A stretch of 64,000 bases of DNA from NCBI RefSeq assembly GCF_043290135.1, contig NC_134701.1:62699502-62763501 (forward strand), read 5' to 3'. The stretch comes from Rhipicephalus microplus (Eukaryota > Arthropoda > Arachnida > Ixodida > Ixodidae). The notes beneath the pieces were generated by a model, which was not told the origin of the DNA, searched no databases, and saw only the letters and a program-made list of their open reading frames with translations. How positions within the stretch are numbered: the first letter of the stretch is position 1; the number at the start of each line of letters is the position of its first letter. A program made the position numbers and the translations under genes. Below are positions 1 through 12,400 of the stretch, piece after piece.

Positions 1-706
1 AACCCTCTTCTCAGTCCTTTCCCACTCTCGTTGTGCAAATAGAGCCATTGCGCCACTTGATCCATTCTTGTCTATTGTGGTAAATAGGGCACTTCTTCAT
101 TGAAATTTTTCTGTCACCCTAGTTCTTATAAATTCAATAGCTTCGTCCCCTTCTAGCCTAGCACTTTGAGCTGTAGTTATAAACCTCTGTTCTATGCTTG
201 TCTCATTTCTTAGGGAGTTTAGATGGTTCCAAAATTTCGCAGCTGCCTTTCTATCCTTTTTATGTAGTTCTGCCAGCCTCTGAGCTCCCTTTCTTCTAAT
301 CTTTTTATTGATCAGGAGGGACGCTTCCCTTTTACAGCTTAGAAAGATGTCCCATTTTCTTTCAACGTCATCTGTCGGTTCACCCCGCTGCTTAGCATGG
401 CTGTGTTCCCTAGAGGCTTCCCGACATTTTGCTATGGCTCTCTTAACTTCCTCATTTCACTCACTCTTGGGTTTGTGTCTTCTTTTCCGGGGTGACTTGT
501 CATGTGCCTAAGCAAGCTCTAGCTCAAACAGTCTAAGTAGATTCGTGCATGTCCACACTGTTTTATTATCCTCAGTGATTACATTCTCAATTTGTTTAGT
601 AGCTATTTCTATTTGCCCTTCTGAATAAAAATTTTCCTGTAGTTGCTCATCTTGTCTCCGTCCCACTTTCACTGCTCTTCCAAAACTTAGCTTGATACAT
701 TTGTGA
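1..706 (-). mobile_element. LINE fragment (linker between endonuclease and reverse transcriptase)
   Basis: This segment is the same sequence, with scattered substitutions and small indels, as 46531-47256, which lies inside a longer minus-strand LINE (44860-48000). Read on the minus strand, both encode the stretch between the APE endonuclease and the reverse transcriptase, including a shared SLRNETS-like/SLSNETS motif and an ARLEGDEAIE/VRLEGDEAIE motif. Homology stops near 706, where the other copy continues into endonuclease sequence, so this copy is truncated there. It is cut by the window edge on the left, and the frame is broken. It is a dead fragment; the superfamily assignment comes from the longer copy. 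Confidence 0.8.
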
Positions 707-1039
707 TCAAGAGAGATCAAGTCACCTGCTATAAAGAGAGAGCGCCACGTGTTATGCAGTAGCAATGCGCATGGCCCACTTATGCTCTTAAAAGGGCCAG
801 CCTGCATGATGCCCGCGAAGATACGCCTTGGCTGCCACGAAGGACGGAGACTGGCCAATTGTTGCCGCCCAGAATCATGGTCGTTGCGTAGCTGTCTCGT
901 CACAGGGCTGACCCCGCGGCATATACCGTGTCTAGTTAAATAAAAGTTGTTCTCTTTGACGTGAAACCTCCGCCGCCCTTGCATTACCTACGGACGGGGT
1001 GCAACAAGCCAGATTTCCACACAGCATACACAATTTCAA

Positions 1040-1146
1040 AAGCTGAGATTTTACGTGCCAGAACGATGCGATTATAAGCCGCAGTGCAAGGCTTCCAATC
1101 ATTTCAACCACTTGGGTTTTTTTAGCATGCACTAAAAGTGCACAAT
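1040..1146 (-). mobile_element. Decayed tick SINE body
   Basis: The order of motifs (GATGCGATTATAAG, CCGCAGTGCAAGGCTTCC, CCACTTGGGTTTTTTTAGC, TGCACT) follows the reverse complement of the body of the SINEs seen elsewhere in the window (GATTATGAGAGACGCCGTAGTGGAGGGCTCC ... CACCTGGGGTTCTTTAACGTGCAC is the living form, quoted here only in pieces). The copy is much diverged and has no recognisable tRNA head or TSD. The rest of 707-1535 holds no feature I can support. Confidence 0.45.
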
Positions 1147-1537
1147 AGGAAATGTGCATTGGACCTGTGGTGCCATTGTGTGGGACAACATAAATCTGCA
1201 CACTCCATGCAGCCCAAGAGCCGAGCTGTATTTGGTTACTAGCGGAGCTTCATGTCACATACGGGTTGCTGTGTCGTGAACTGTGCCAATAACTATAACT
1301 GTGCACAGATGCTTCCATTCTCCTTCAGTTGATGCTCTTTTTTCACTGTATTGCAGCAGTTTAGAGGCGCAGTCCAGGCACAATGCGTCATGAACTGCTG
1401 CCCATGTCTTGCTGTTGCTCTTAACAGCACCGTGCATGCGAGCCGAAATATCATGGGCAAAGCTGGCACGTGAACAAAGTTAAAGGTACTCATGGACTCA
1501 CATAGCCGAAGTAACGTCTACAGAGCTGAAATACTGC

Positions 1538-1779
1538 CCCGCCGCGGTGGTCTAGTGGCTAAGGTACTCGGCTACTGACCCGCAGGGTGCGGGTTCGAAT
1601 CCCGGCTGCGGTGGCTGCATTTCCGATGGAGGCGGAAATGTTGTAGGCCCGTGTGCTCAGATTTGGGTGCACGTTAAAGAACCCCAGGTGGTCTAAATTT
1701 TTGGAGCCCTCCACTACGGCGGCTCTCATAATCATATAGTGGTTTTGGGATGTTAAACCCCACATATCAATCAATCATT
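1538..1779 (+). mobile_element. tRNA-derived SINE (Ruka type), full length with 16 bp TSD
   Basis: A full-length SINE. The 5' head has RNA polymerase III promoter boxes: box A around TGGTCTAGTGGCTAAGG and box B GGTTCGAATCC. The body follows (GCTGCATTTCCGATGGAGG, GTTGTAGGCCCGTGTGCTC, TTAAAGAACCCCAGGTGG) and the 3' tail is CATATCAATCAATCA. The flanks are a perfect 16 bp TSD, AGAGCTGAAATACTGC, at 1522-1537 and 1780-1795, so the insertion is intact and rather recent. The family matches the Ruka SINE described from ixodid ticks. It is non-autonomous and would rely on a LINE for mobility. Confidence 0.93.
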
Positions 1780-1795
1780 AGAGCTGAAATACTGC

Positions 1796-3349
1796 ACAGA
1801 AAACTTTGGGCAATGGACAAATTACTAAATGAAACAGGTGCAGTACTGTGACCGTACATTTTAAATGCGCACATGAAGCGGTTGTCTTAGATATGTCAGA
1901 CACAAACTCCTTCTTTGTAATCAATAAGCGAGTAAAATGACAAGAAATGAATGTTTACAAACATCAGTGGCGACTGCCGATGCTTCAAGCTTTACGCTCG
2001 CCAGCCAGATGATCGCCATTCAAAAATGCTGTCATGTATCTGTGCTAACATCACATCGAAAACAATTCTGTAAACCTAGTATATCCTTTCTCTTTATTTT
2101 AAGCCCCCAAAAAATCATGCACGACTAACTTCCAAAAAACCTACATGTTTTAGGAAACCTGCAGCCTTTGCGCACACGATTGCTTACAACACAGGCTTAG
2201 CCGACAGAGTCGTAGCGCACCAGTTGCAACTCAAGTGACCACAAGTCACCACTTGTGGCACATTGATCTAGTGAACTGTCGCACCACCTGTGGGCGTGGC
2301 ACATTTTCCATACCCAAGCCCCTAGCGTTTTGCCTCCATTTAAATATGCGTGAGCGAGGTCAGGTATTGGACTAGTTGGTTTTTCATGAAATCGAATTCA
2401 TCAGAAACAAGGTATAGTGGGACAATAAAAAGCTGAATCAGTAAGCTGATTCAATTGAATCAGCTTACATAAGAACTTTGAATCAGCGCTACATCTCGCA
2501 ATCATCCCACTTGTAGCACCTCAAGACAGTTCAGCAAGATTGTCGCATCTCACCCTCATCGTAAACAGACTTTCCTCTTACCTGGAAGCCTTCTTCCAAG
2601 TTTTTTAGGGCCAAAGCTCCAAAAGCCGCGAGTTTGTACATGCTTGTATCTTGGTACGCGACCGCCTAGCTATATGACTCACTCAGCAGGTGCTGAAAGA
2701 CGTACAGAGGAGTCCCGGCTTACCGAAACCCCCCGAAGCTTTGCCCCACTCATCATCATTCACTCTGTGGATATGCTGCGACTTTTTTCATTGAATTTCA
2801 GTTGATAGTTTGCGCTAGTGTTCACTTCAGTTCTTGTCTCCTCCCAAACTTCGTTTTCTACACAACTGTAGTGCAATTCTTTCAGTGATAAAATATGAGT
2901 GCTGCAGATGAGGCTAAATTTTTGGCTTATGAGCCAGCAGCCTAGCAATGTAAAGGCTTCATTACAGTGTGACTTGCAATGATTGCACAATCTTTTGCAA
3001 CTTGTGGCCAAAAAGAAAGACTCAAAGTGATCGATGTCCTCGCTGTGTGCACGACCTATACCTGTAACCACCCAAAATTCACCAACTGCCTGGTAAGTTA
3101 AGCTGACATTTGGTTCCCATGCATCTTACTGGATCAAATTTGCAAATGCAGTGGTACAAAGAAAATCTAGCAGCAAGTGACTGAGACGAAACAGTCACTC
3201 TGCAACCAAAGCGCAACTCGCAACTTGGTGCACAACCATGCTAACTACAGGTGTGAACGAGTGTCAACTACTGTGTTCAAGCAGCTTTAGCATGGTTGCA
3301 GGATGTGCCCAATGAATATATCACACAGATAAAAAAAACAGCGGTTGCG
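1796..3349. other. Intergenic, no supported gene
   Basis: AT-rich sequence downstream of the RpL39 polyadenylation site. There is a short local duplication around 2420-2480, where AGCTGAATCAGTAAGCTGATTC and neighbouring AATCAGCTTAC pieces form an imperfect palindrome. The 103-codon minus-strand reading frame at 2760-3071 has no recognisable domain and I do not call it. Confidence 0.5.
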
Positions 3350-3368
3350 ATGAGCAAAGTTCAAGCAC

Positions 3369-3374
3369 TTTAAT
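3369..3374 (-). terminator. RpL39 polyadenylation signal (ATTAAA)
   Basis: On the minus strand an ATTAAA hexamer lies about 100 bases after the RpL39 stop codon (3471), within GGAATTAAAGTGCTTG. Cleavage would fall near 3350. ATTAAA is the commonest variant of AATAAA, and no better signal lies closer to the stop. Confidence 0.65.
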
Positions 3375-3470
3375 TCCAGCCAAGACCATCACAGTTGCGA
3401 TGAGAGTGACGCACGATGAGAATACGGATCACAGTCCCCCACGAGACACTTGGCTGCACCAGGCACCACC

Positions 3471-6400
3471 TTACAGCTTCAGTTTGGTACGGCGCCAGTG
3501 ACGCCTCTTGGCGTTGTAGCTGCAAAAGTACAGAAAAATCGGAAGGTGGCCAGAAAACAACTTTGGCATTTTAAACAAAATGCACACGTCAAGTGATTCT
3601 TATTAAATACACACACACGCACACAAAAATACTTGCTCCGAGCATCATCTTTTGCAAAACGAATTTCAGCTCGAATAAAAGCTGAATTTCACACTTAAGC
3701 TGCTTTTGTGTATGGTCAAATGTGTCCGAGAGACAAGCTGAGAAGTTCAACAATGTACAACCAACACCTTGACTTTGGTTGTTTTCAATAAGGATGATTT
3801 ACCTAAAAGCATTCATTGACAAATATTGTGGCTTTCACACTGCAGATGTCACCTGCATAGAGCTTTATGCACGAAGTAACTTCTCAAAGCACACACTCAA
3901 GTGTCCTTTTACTACCGATAGTCTTAAGACTGAAAGAAAAATTGGGGAAAGCTGGTTATTGGGCCAATGCCACAGAGCTCACACAAAAGGGCACGACTGA
4001 CAATTGCTACAGCGTGGCCTATGAAGTTAAGTAGCAGCAGCAGCTGCTGTAGTTTTCCCGAAAAATTTAGATGAGGGTGCACCAGTGTCCACAAGTGTCA
4101 ATACCTGGATTTGTATAATTTTCTTGCACAATATCACCACATTTTGCAGAATGAATACAACGGGCACAACTGATAAGCACGCACACACCAACTGCACGTG
4201 CTGGATTTACAAGATCAAAATTTATGACACATTGAAATTAATGCATAATGGGGGCCACAATAATGAACGAAAAGGCACAATGTCCCAAATTGGCCAAACT
4301 AGTCTTAACTGCAGCTGTCAAGTATAAAAGTAAACGTGCAGACTAAAGAAAACACTGACGCGATGCTCCATTTGGCCCATCAGAGTGGCCAGTGAGATCC
4401 TCAAGTGAGATTCAATTCCCAGCCAGTAATGGGCTCAGAAGGCCCCAAAACCAACTCCAGATTTTTTTTATACATTTGAAGTAAACATGTGCATCGAGTT
4501 CAGAATGCAGTCACAACCAACAATGCCGAACATGACGGCACTACAAGCCTCGGGCGCACCACGAAATAGACAAACTCAATGACGTGCGCCTCTTTAGGCC
4601 TTTCAGTTTAACGAGCGTTGAATGTGCCCCCATCTCCTCATGTCAGCACAAACAAAAACCTGCGAGTCCGCAGCAGATAAGACGTCCACTCCTTACTCTT
4701 CCTCCCTGCACAGCAAGGAGGACCACATTGTGAGTAGTAATATTTATTTGTCAGATGTGCGCAACTCCACCATTAAAGGGGTGCTGACCAAATTTCGCGG
4801 CCGAGATAGCCTGTGGGGTCAATTCCTGTCAACATTCATATATCATCTGCAAAATGTGAATAGCGAATGTAGCTTGGAAGGTATCTTAAATTAATTCTGA
4901 AGTTTTCAGAGCCCTCAACTCCACTGTGCCACTGACACGCTCAAAGGGGACCCTTTGGGGACCACCTACTTCCCTCCCGTCACTACCCTGCAGTCAAAGC
5001 AAGCTATGATGACATCATAGCAGCCATTTTTTTTGCCGCGTTTGTTCTGGCAGTTTATACTTTTCAACGACTGGTGATGAGTGCATGGCCATGGCGCACG
5101 CTCTGAAAGTTTTGTGCTTGGCGACACCGCAGTCCCTATTCCTATCCTATTCGAAACTAATGCTTGATGCATATGGTGCAAAAGTGTGTCACAGATATGT
5201 TTGCAGACATAATCAAGAGCTGCATACGCTAGGTGGCAATAGTTGCACCCAGTGTTTGGAGCTCTCCCAAACTGAAACTGGTCGATAATGAGGGCCCTGT
5301 AATTATTTGTCGCATGCTGCAGCAAACCATGTGTCGTGCCATGACTAACAAACCCGGAGCAACACATTGCAGCAGAAAAACGCGAGGACGAAGTTTTTAG
5401 TTGCCAGCCCCGAAATCCAAAAATTATTATGAGAGCCTATGTGAACAAGCTGCCACAAAAATATTGCAATACACGGTAAAATAACAAATTAGAAGGGTCT
5501 AATTAAAGCATCTGTTTAGCTGGTTTCAAATTTTCGCATGGCCTCAACATAGGTAGAGGCAGGTGTAGCCCGTCGTAGTGACACCGCAAACTTCGGCTAT
5601 ACGACACGACGTCGGCGATATGTCATCCGTACGCAGGTAATAACCAAGCTGGGCATCCCTGACATGAGCGTGTCACAGCGATGCGGGAAAGCACAATTTG
5701 AGGAGCACCGTTTCCCAGCGTTAAAGTAGCAAGATATCTTTATCTCGGGAGGTTTTTGTTCTGGCAATGCCAAGTCTCTCAATGGTTTCGGACTGAATAA
5801 AATGGCCGAGGGCAGCACAAGAAAATAAAAATGTAAACTGTAAAGCCAAGGCGCCGCTTTGAAGGGCAAAGGGCCTAATGCACAAGCACAGTGGTACATC
5901 GAGTTGCCCATGGTCAAGCTTATGTCACTACACGTACGAGGGTGATGGGTCAGAAGCAAACAGGTGCAGGAATTGTTCTTAGAATTGAAGTCTGTACAGT
6001 ATTATAATTGGCAAATGTGATCACAGTGGTCTGGTTAGTGTACAAATTAGTGAGCTTGATTGAGGTGTGTAAAAATAAGGTTAGAGCCTGTTTACCGGCG
6101 CTTTAAAGGGGCCCTGCAACATGCGAAGAAAGTATTAAAGCGCAGCACACAGCCTAGAATTCAAAAGAAATCGTCAAAGTAAGCTAAAGATCGCTTTCCC
6201 TCTCTCTATAAATGACGGAAGACACTACAAAATCACTCATAGAAGGCCATCTATTTGAACACGGCGCACTTGGTCGTTACAGGGATCGCCGTGACTTGTC
6301 CACGCGTGAGCACAATGAAAAAGTGGCGTATTCAGAAAAAAAAAAACTAACGAAAAAGTGGTCAGGGTGATGAGGCAGCCGTTGACGTACTTTCTTCGCC

Positions 6401-9400
6401 CCTGCTTAGCTTACAGCGCTTATGTCCGGACAAGAGCAGAGAGAATTCAATTGCAGCGTCCAACAAGTCTTGGTAACTACGTTCATACTGGATGGATTCT
6501 TAAAATTTTTGCTGCATTGAATTCGTTCCGCGATAAGCTCTTTTAGAATACATTAAATTGTTACTTGAAAAAGTGTTTCGGGGCCCCTTTAAGACACCAT
6601 TTTTGATAATTCTAGAAGCTATGTGTTTGTTGTTGACTTGTGCACAACTAAAACACCACGTCTAAATTTCTACCTCTGAGTGGCTTACAGGAATGCTGAC
6701 ATGATTTCGAGGCATCATTTCCTTGGTATGCAGTGCCAACACTCTACGCACCAGAGTCTGCCAAGACATATGAAATATTTTCTTTGAGTTTAAAAGGTTT
6801 CTTGCTCAGCCTAAGCAAGCCAGCCACAATGGACATTATCTTGACGAGTCAGCTCAGTTGCACCAAGTTTGCAAACTAATTGTACAAACTGCGTTTGGGG
6901 TCACTGAGGACAATGCACTCATCGTTGTTTGCGTGCAACACTAGCAGATGGCAGATCTGCTGCTAATACATTGCGAAAGGCTGTCTTCCCATGACGTCAC
7001 ACTGCCATGGCACATCACAGAGAAGCCCCCCCCCCCCCCATATCGAAACCAAGAGAGACTAACGTAGCAGTATTACAAACATATGCAATTAATCCCTAAG
7101 CAAAACAGTACTTTTTTGGGGGGTTCTTGAAACATGCGTTTAAATGCAGAGCCAGAATTCCAAAACATTCAAAATTCGTGGCAGCACTCCTTTCCCTCTT
7201 TAATACAACGATTAGCTGCTCGATTTATATACAACCGGTACAGATGTCGCGAATCGCCGTCAGCCCTGTTGCAGGATACGAACCTCCAACTTTTGGCCGA
7301 TCGAAGGAAAACTGCACGGCTTAACTTTTTCCGCCTTTTATACTTTTCCAGATCAGGATTGCATGCACCAGATTACATAACACAGGACTCAACCAGGGCT
7401 TCACGTCATAAACATAGTCGTAGCATTACACCTATATTTGCACGCACTAACATTTACAAGTATTCATTTTTCCCGAGAACTGTCTCTGATTGGAATGCTC
7501 TGCCCCATGATTCCCCTATGCTCGACACGCCGAGATGAAACTATACCCTTTTCTTGTCGCTTAAGTCTGTTTCTTTGCCTGTATTTGTCCCTTGTTTTTC
7601 ACGAATTTTTAATGTACATGAATTTTGTTCTGCAGTGAATGTATACTGCAGCGGAAGTGTATGTATGTAGAAGAATTTTGAACTGTATTGCCCTCTCCTG
7701 CATGGACCATACTTGGTCCGCAGTATGTGATAAATAAATAAATAAGCATCGCAAATTTGCAACACACCGAAAAACTCCCAGCAGGCAAGTCACAAAATGC
7801 GAGCTGTTTTCAATGCCATCTGTGAAGTACTAAAGAAGAATATAGCTTTCAGCATGCAACATTTAGTGCCATTTCATGTACAGTATTTTTTGCTAGAATT
7901 AAGTGTTGTGTAGCTTTCGGCGTGAGTAAGACAGGTTCAGTCTTCTATTACTTTTTTTTTTCTTCCATGTGTGTATGCACCCAAGAGGTGGCCCACAACA
8001 AGTAATGTAGTTCTGAGGTACGTTTTTATGTTGCAAAATCCTCAGTCTGATCGCACGTCACTAATTCACGACATATCTGACGTATGCATCGAATTTGCAT
8101 TTTAGTTCTCCAGATTCAAAGGTTGCTATTCAATCATGGAGAATAAAACTTGTTTTCCTTGGCCCTTTCCCAATTTAGTCGTTAAAGAAACACAGAAGAA
8201 AAAAATGATTTCTTGTGTATTAGTAAAGTACATTTTCCAATGCCAAAAACACCATGCTCACCGCCACATAACCCTTGGTAAAAGAGAAAACGCGTGAAAA
8301 AAAAAAAAATGCAACACCACCTTGGGACTCTCGTACCAAACGTCCATATCATTGACCCAGCATATGAAGTTTCAGGAAATTTCGAGCCAATGTCACAAAA
8401 ATATGAAAAATACATTTTGAAATTTTTAATGTCATGTGGACAGATTTCGGCACGAAATTTAAGAATGAAACTTCAACCTTGGTTGCCTCCGCTAATTATG
8501 ATAGTGAGACATATGACATTATATGACATATGACAGGAGTGCCTGGGCTGAACTAAAAATGGAAGCACCATTAGATAAAAGTAAATTGCACAGCTGGAGT
8601 AGTAAGGCAGGAAAGTGCAGCCACAATGAAGAAATACTCCACAGACAAAAGTTAAGCAAGCCAGTCAAGGTTTACAGTAAGGGATAGCATGATGAAGCAA
8701 TGATTAAGGACAACCATTGTAGTGATGAAAGCGACATTTTGCTATTTGGAACAGATTCTGGAGCAGAAAAAAAAAAAAGAGCCCCGCCGCGGTGGTCTAG
8801 TGGCTAAGATACTTGGCTGCTGATTCGCAGGTCGCGGGATTGAATCCCCGCTGCGGTGGCTGCATTTCCGATTGAGGCGGGAATGTTGTAGGCCCGTGTG
8901 CTCAGATTTGCGTGGACGTTAAGGAACCCCCAGAAGGTCAAAATTTCCGTAGCCCTCCACTACGGCGTCTCTCATAATCATATGGGGGTTTTGGGACGTT
9001 AACCCCACATATCAATCAATCAATGAAGCAGAAAAAAATGCTATAGCTTAGGGTTGCTATTGGCATTTTCGAAACACATGCATGTTTTCAACGACTCCTG
9101 AAGTCTAAAACATCACTTGAGCAACTAATTGATTTATTGATATGTGGGGTTTAGCGTCCCAAAACCACCATACGATTATGAGAGACGCTGTAGTGGAGGG
9201 CTCCGAAAATCTCGACCCCCCCCCCCCCCCCCGGGTCCTTTATGGTGCATTCAGACGACGGACCGAATCCGGATTTGTCGTGGACGCGGACAGCTAATCT
9301 GCGGATGGTCCGCCTGCAGGCGCATCCACACGACGGACGGTGTCCTAGGGGAAAACAGCCGGATTACCCTCGACAGCAGATTCGGCGCTCACCTGCGCCC

Positions 9401-12400
9401 GCTGGCAGCAGACCGGTTTGAGAGTATTCAACATGGATGCCCGCAAGAAGCGAAGCTTGGCTGCGATGTCTGTCGTGTTGTGACAAATGAACGAGTAGTG
9501 TTATTCTTTCAGTAGAAAAGGGAGTTGCTAGCAGGATATTCTTTCAACTACATTATTCCCCACTTGTAGAACTTCTAAACGTGTCTCCCGCCTTTTTTTA
9601 TTTTAGAAGCGGCACGTCGCCGGTTGCAGAAGTTGGAATATTTCACCACCATGACGGCTAAGAATCTCGCGTGTTAATGGTGCATTCAGACGACGGATCG
9701 AATCCCGATGTGGCGGGACGGACGGCGCGTCACGTGACCTCACATCAGCGATTCCCCTCGTCCGCGACTCGTCCGCGCGGCTCGCGGACGGATGAGCCCA
9801 ACCTGTTTCTCACATCGGGATTCTGGCGGGGGAGAGCCGGTACTTCAGCGGATTAGCTCGGGGTCGGTGGCAACCAGTACACTTTTCGTCTGCTCGCGGC
9901 ATGTCCTCCATGGCTCGCGGACAGCTGCATGACTGGTCGGCATCATCTACGCTTGAGCATTGTTTACTTAGTTCCTGGAGACTTTGTTCTCAGGTGATTA
10001 AATATGCAGAAATCACTTTTGGTGGTTCGGGAAATGTCGCCGCCGTCGCTCAACACGCGAGATTAATCTTAGCCGTCATGGTGGTGAAATATTCTAACTT
10101 TTGCAACCGGCGACGTGCCGCTTCTAAAAAAAGACGCGAGACACGTTTAGAAGTTCTACAAGTGGGGAATATGTAGTTGAAAGAATATCCTGCTAGCAAC
10201 TCCCCTTTCTCCTGAAAGAATAACACTACTGGTTCATTTGTCACAACACGACAGACATCGCAGCCAAGCTTCGCTTCTTGCGGGCATCCATGTTGAATAC
10301 TCTCAAACCGGTCTGCTGCCAGCGGGCGCAGGTGAGCGCCGAATCTGCTGTCGAGGGTAATCCGGCTGTTTTCCCCTAGGACACCGTCCGTCGTGTGGAT
10401 GCGCCTGCAGGCGAACCATCCGCGGATTAGCTGTCCGCGTCCACGACAAATCCGGATTCGGTCCGTCGTCTGAATGCACCATAAGCGACAACGGCGACAT
10501 TTCCCGAACCACCAAACGTGATTTCTGCATATTTAATCACCTGAGAACAAAGTCTCCAGAAACTAAGTAAACAATGCTCAAGTGTAGATGATGCCGACCA
10601 GTCATGCAGCTGTCCGCGAGCCATGGAGGACATGCCGCGAGCAGACGAAAAGTGTACTGGTTGCCACCGACCCCAAGCTATTCCGCTGAAGTACCGGCTC
10701 TCCCCCGCCAGAATCCCGATGTGAGAAACAGGTTGGGTTCATCCGTCCGCGAGCCGCGCGGACGAGGGGAATCGCTGATATGAGGTCACGTGACACGCCG
10801 TCCGTCCCGCCACACCGGGATTCGATTCGTCGTCTGTATGCACCATTACCGTGAACCCAAATCTGAGGAGACGGACCTACATTTCCACCTCCATCGTAAA
10901 TGCAGCCACCACAGCCGGGATTGAATTCCGCAACCCGCGGGTCAGCAGCCGAGTAGCTTAACCACTAGACCACTGCGGTGGGGATCAATTAAGCATCTAA
11001 TAAATATTTATATTTATTATTAAACATGCCATATGCTAGTATGCAGCTAGTATACAAGGAGTATAGTTGGTGTAAATCATGGGCGTGGGGATCAAAAGAG
11101 TTCGGACTTTTATGGTGTTCAGGCTGGAAGGACCCCCCTTGCAAGTGTCCCACTTGAGATTTAGCACGTAATATAATTGAGTTAGCAGTTAAGTATAGCA
11201 CAATCAACTCATTTTAAAGACTTTTCATCTTTTAATGCGTACCTGTGTTAAATGCCCATCAGCTGTGTGAACTATGGAAATTGAAAAAGGGTGAAAAAAA
11301 AAAAAAGACTAAATAGAACAATACCATTGCTCAAGCGCAGACCCCATGCTTGTTTTTTTTATTTGAAAGCACAATTTAATTGCTATATAAATAAAAATGC
11401 AACTCATGATAAAAATACAAAATTGGACACCATGGCCTGATGTGTGATTTTTCTGGATTTACGCCACTAAGTAGTATACTAGGGTGAGAGTGTACATCTT
11501 GCTCACGGGATGGTGCTATGGTTCAAGTTCTTTCTTTATAGTTTGCCAACATCCTTTCGGAGCAGGTTTAGAGCAGTTACTAGCAAATCTTGCATTTTGG
11601 AGCAGCATTTCTCTTTAAGAGCAGTTTGGAGCAATTGGAACAGCACTTCCACCCCTGCCATTGTCTCGCAACTGACGCTTTGCTGGGAACGTGAAAGTGA
11701 ACATGGTTTCAAAAAGCCAAGAGCACACACCACTTTTGAACTGCTTTCTAGTAGCCAAGCGAATAGACAGATTAATCAATAGCTCACAGAGAATGATTCT
11801 CGTATAGACGTCAGATTCTGAATGAAATGCCAGTTGTAGGACCGCCCTTTGCATCCAAGCCGTCATTCTCGTTGAAAACGGCGTGCCTGAGGTATGTGAG
11901 ATGGCGTCACGAGTTCTCGCCTACAACAGCTGTTTGAGGAAAGTCTACATTTTGGAATGCATGGTTGAACTACAAGCGATAAAGTGTTTTTCAAGCCATG
12001 CAGGCGGAGATTCTTGGGATAGAAGGGTGGGCTAAGCGCAAGACATCGCAAACAGGCTTGCATGCAGGCAGTCGTCAGTAGGAGTCTGTGCAGTGGTGCA
12101 CCGCAATATCAGAAAACCAAACGTTTTCCTTTTTTTTTTTTAGCAATGAGTTCATTCGGTTCACCTGCACCAATCAGAACCGGTTCACGGCTGTGCACTC
12201 AAAATTCAGAAATTGTGCAGCACGAGTTCAGTGGTGCATGCTGTCTCAACATTCTCCGCCTGCATGCGCCTTGGAAAACACTCGTTTGCAGTTAAACCGC
12301 GCATTCCAAAATGTGGACTTCCAAATTGAGGTCTTAAAGTTGAGAACTCTGATTCAGCCACTTCTCACATAGTATGCTGCGCGCCGACACGACACTGATG

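Larger units (their letters stand above)
9129..10983 (-). mobile_element. SINE split by a Harbinger-like insertion
   Basis: A minus-oriented Ruka-type SINE in two parts. The 3' part is 9129-9242 (TGATATGTGGGGTTTAGCG onward, with a poly-C expansion at about 9216-9232). The 5' tRNA head is 10846-10983, ending ACCACTAGACCACTGCGG. The break is at the SINE's TTCTTTAACGTGCAC segment, where TTA is duplicated on both sides of the inserted DNA (9240-9242 and 10846-10848). Removing the insert restores the normal SINE order. Confidence 0.9.
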
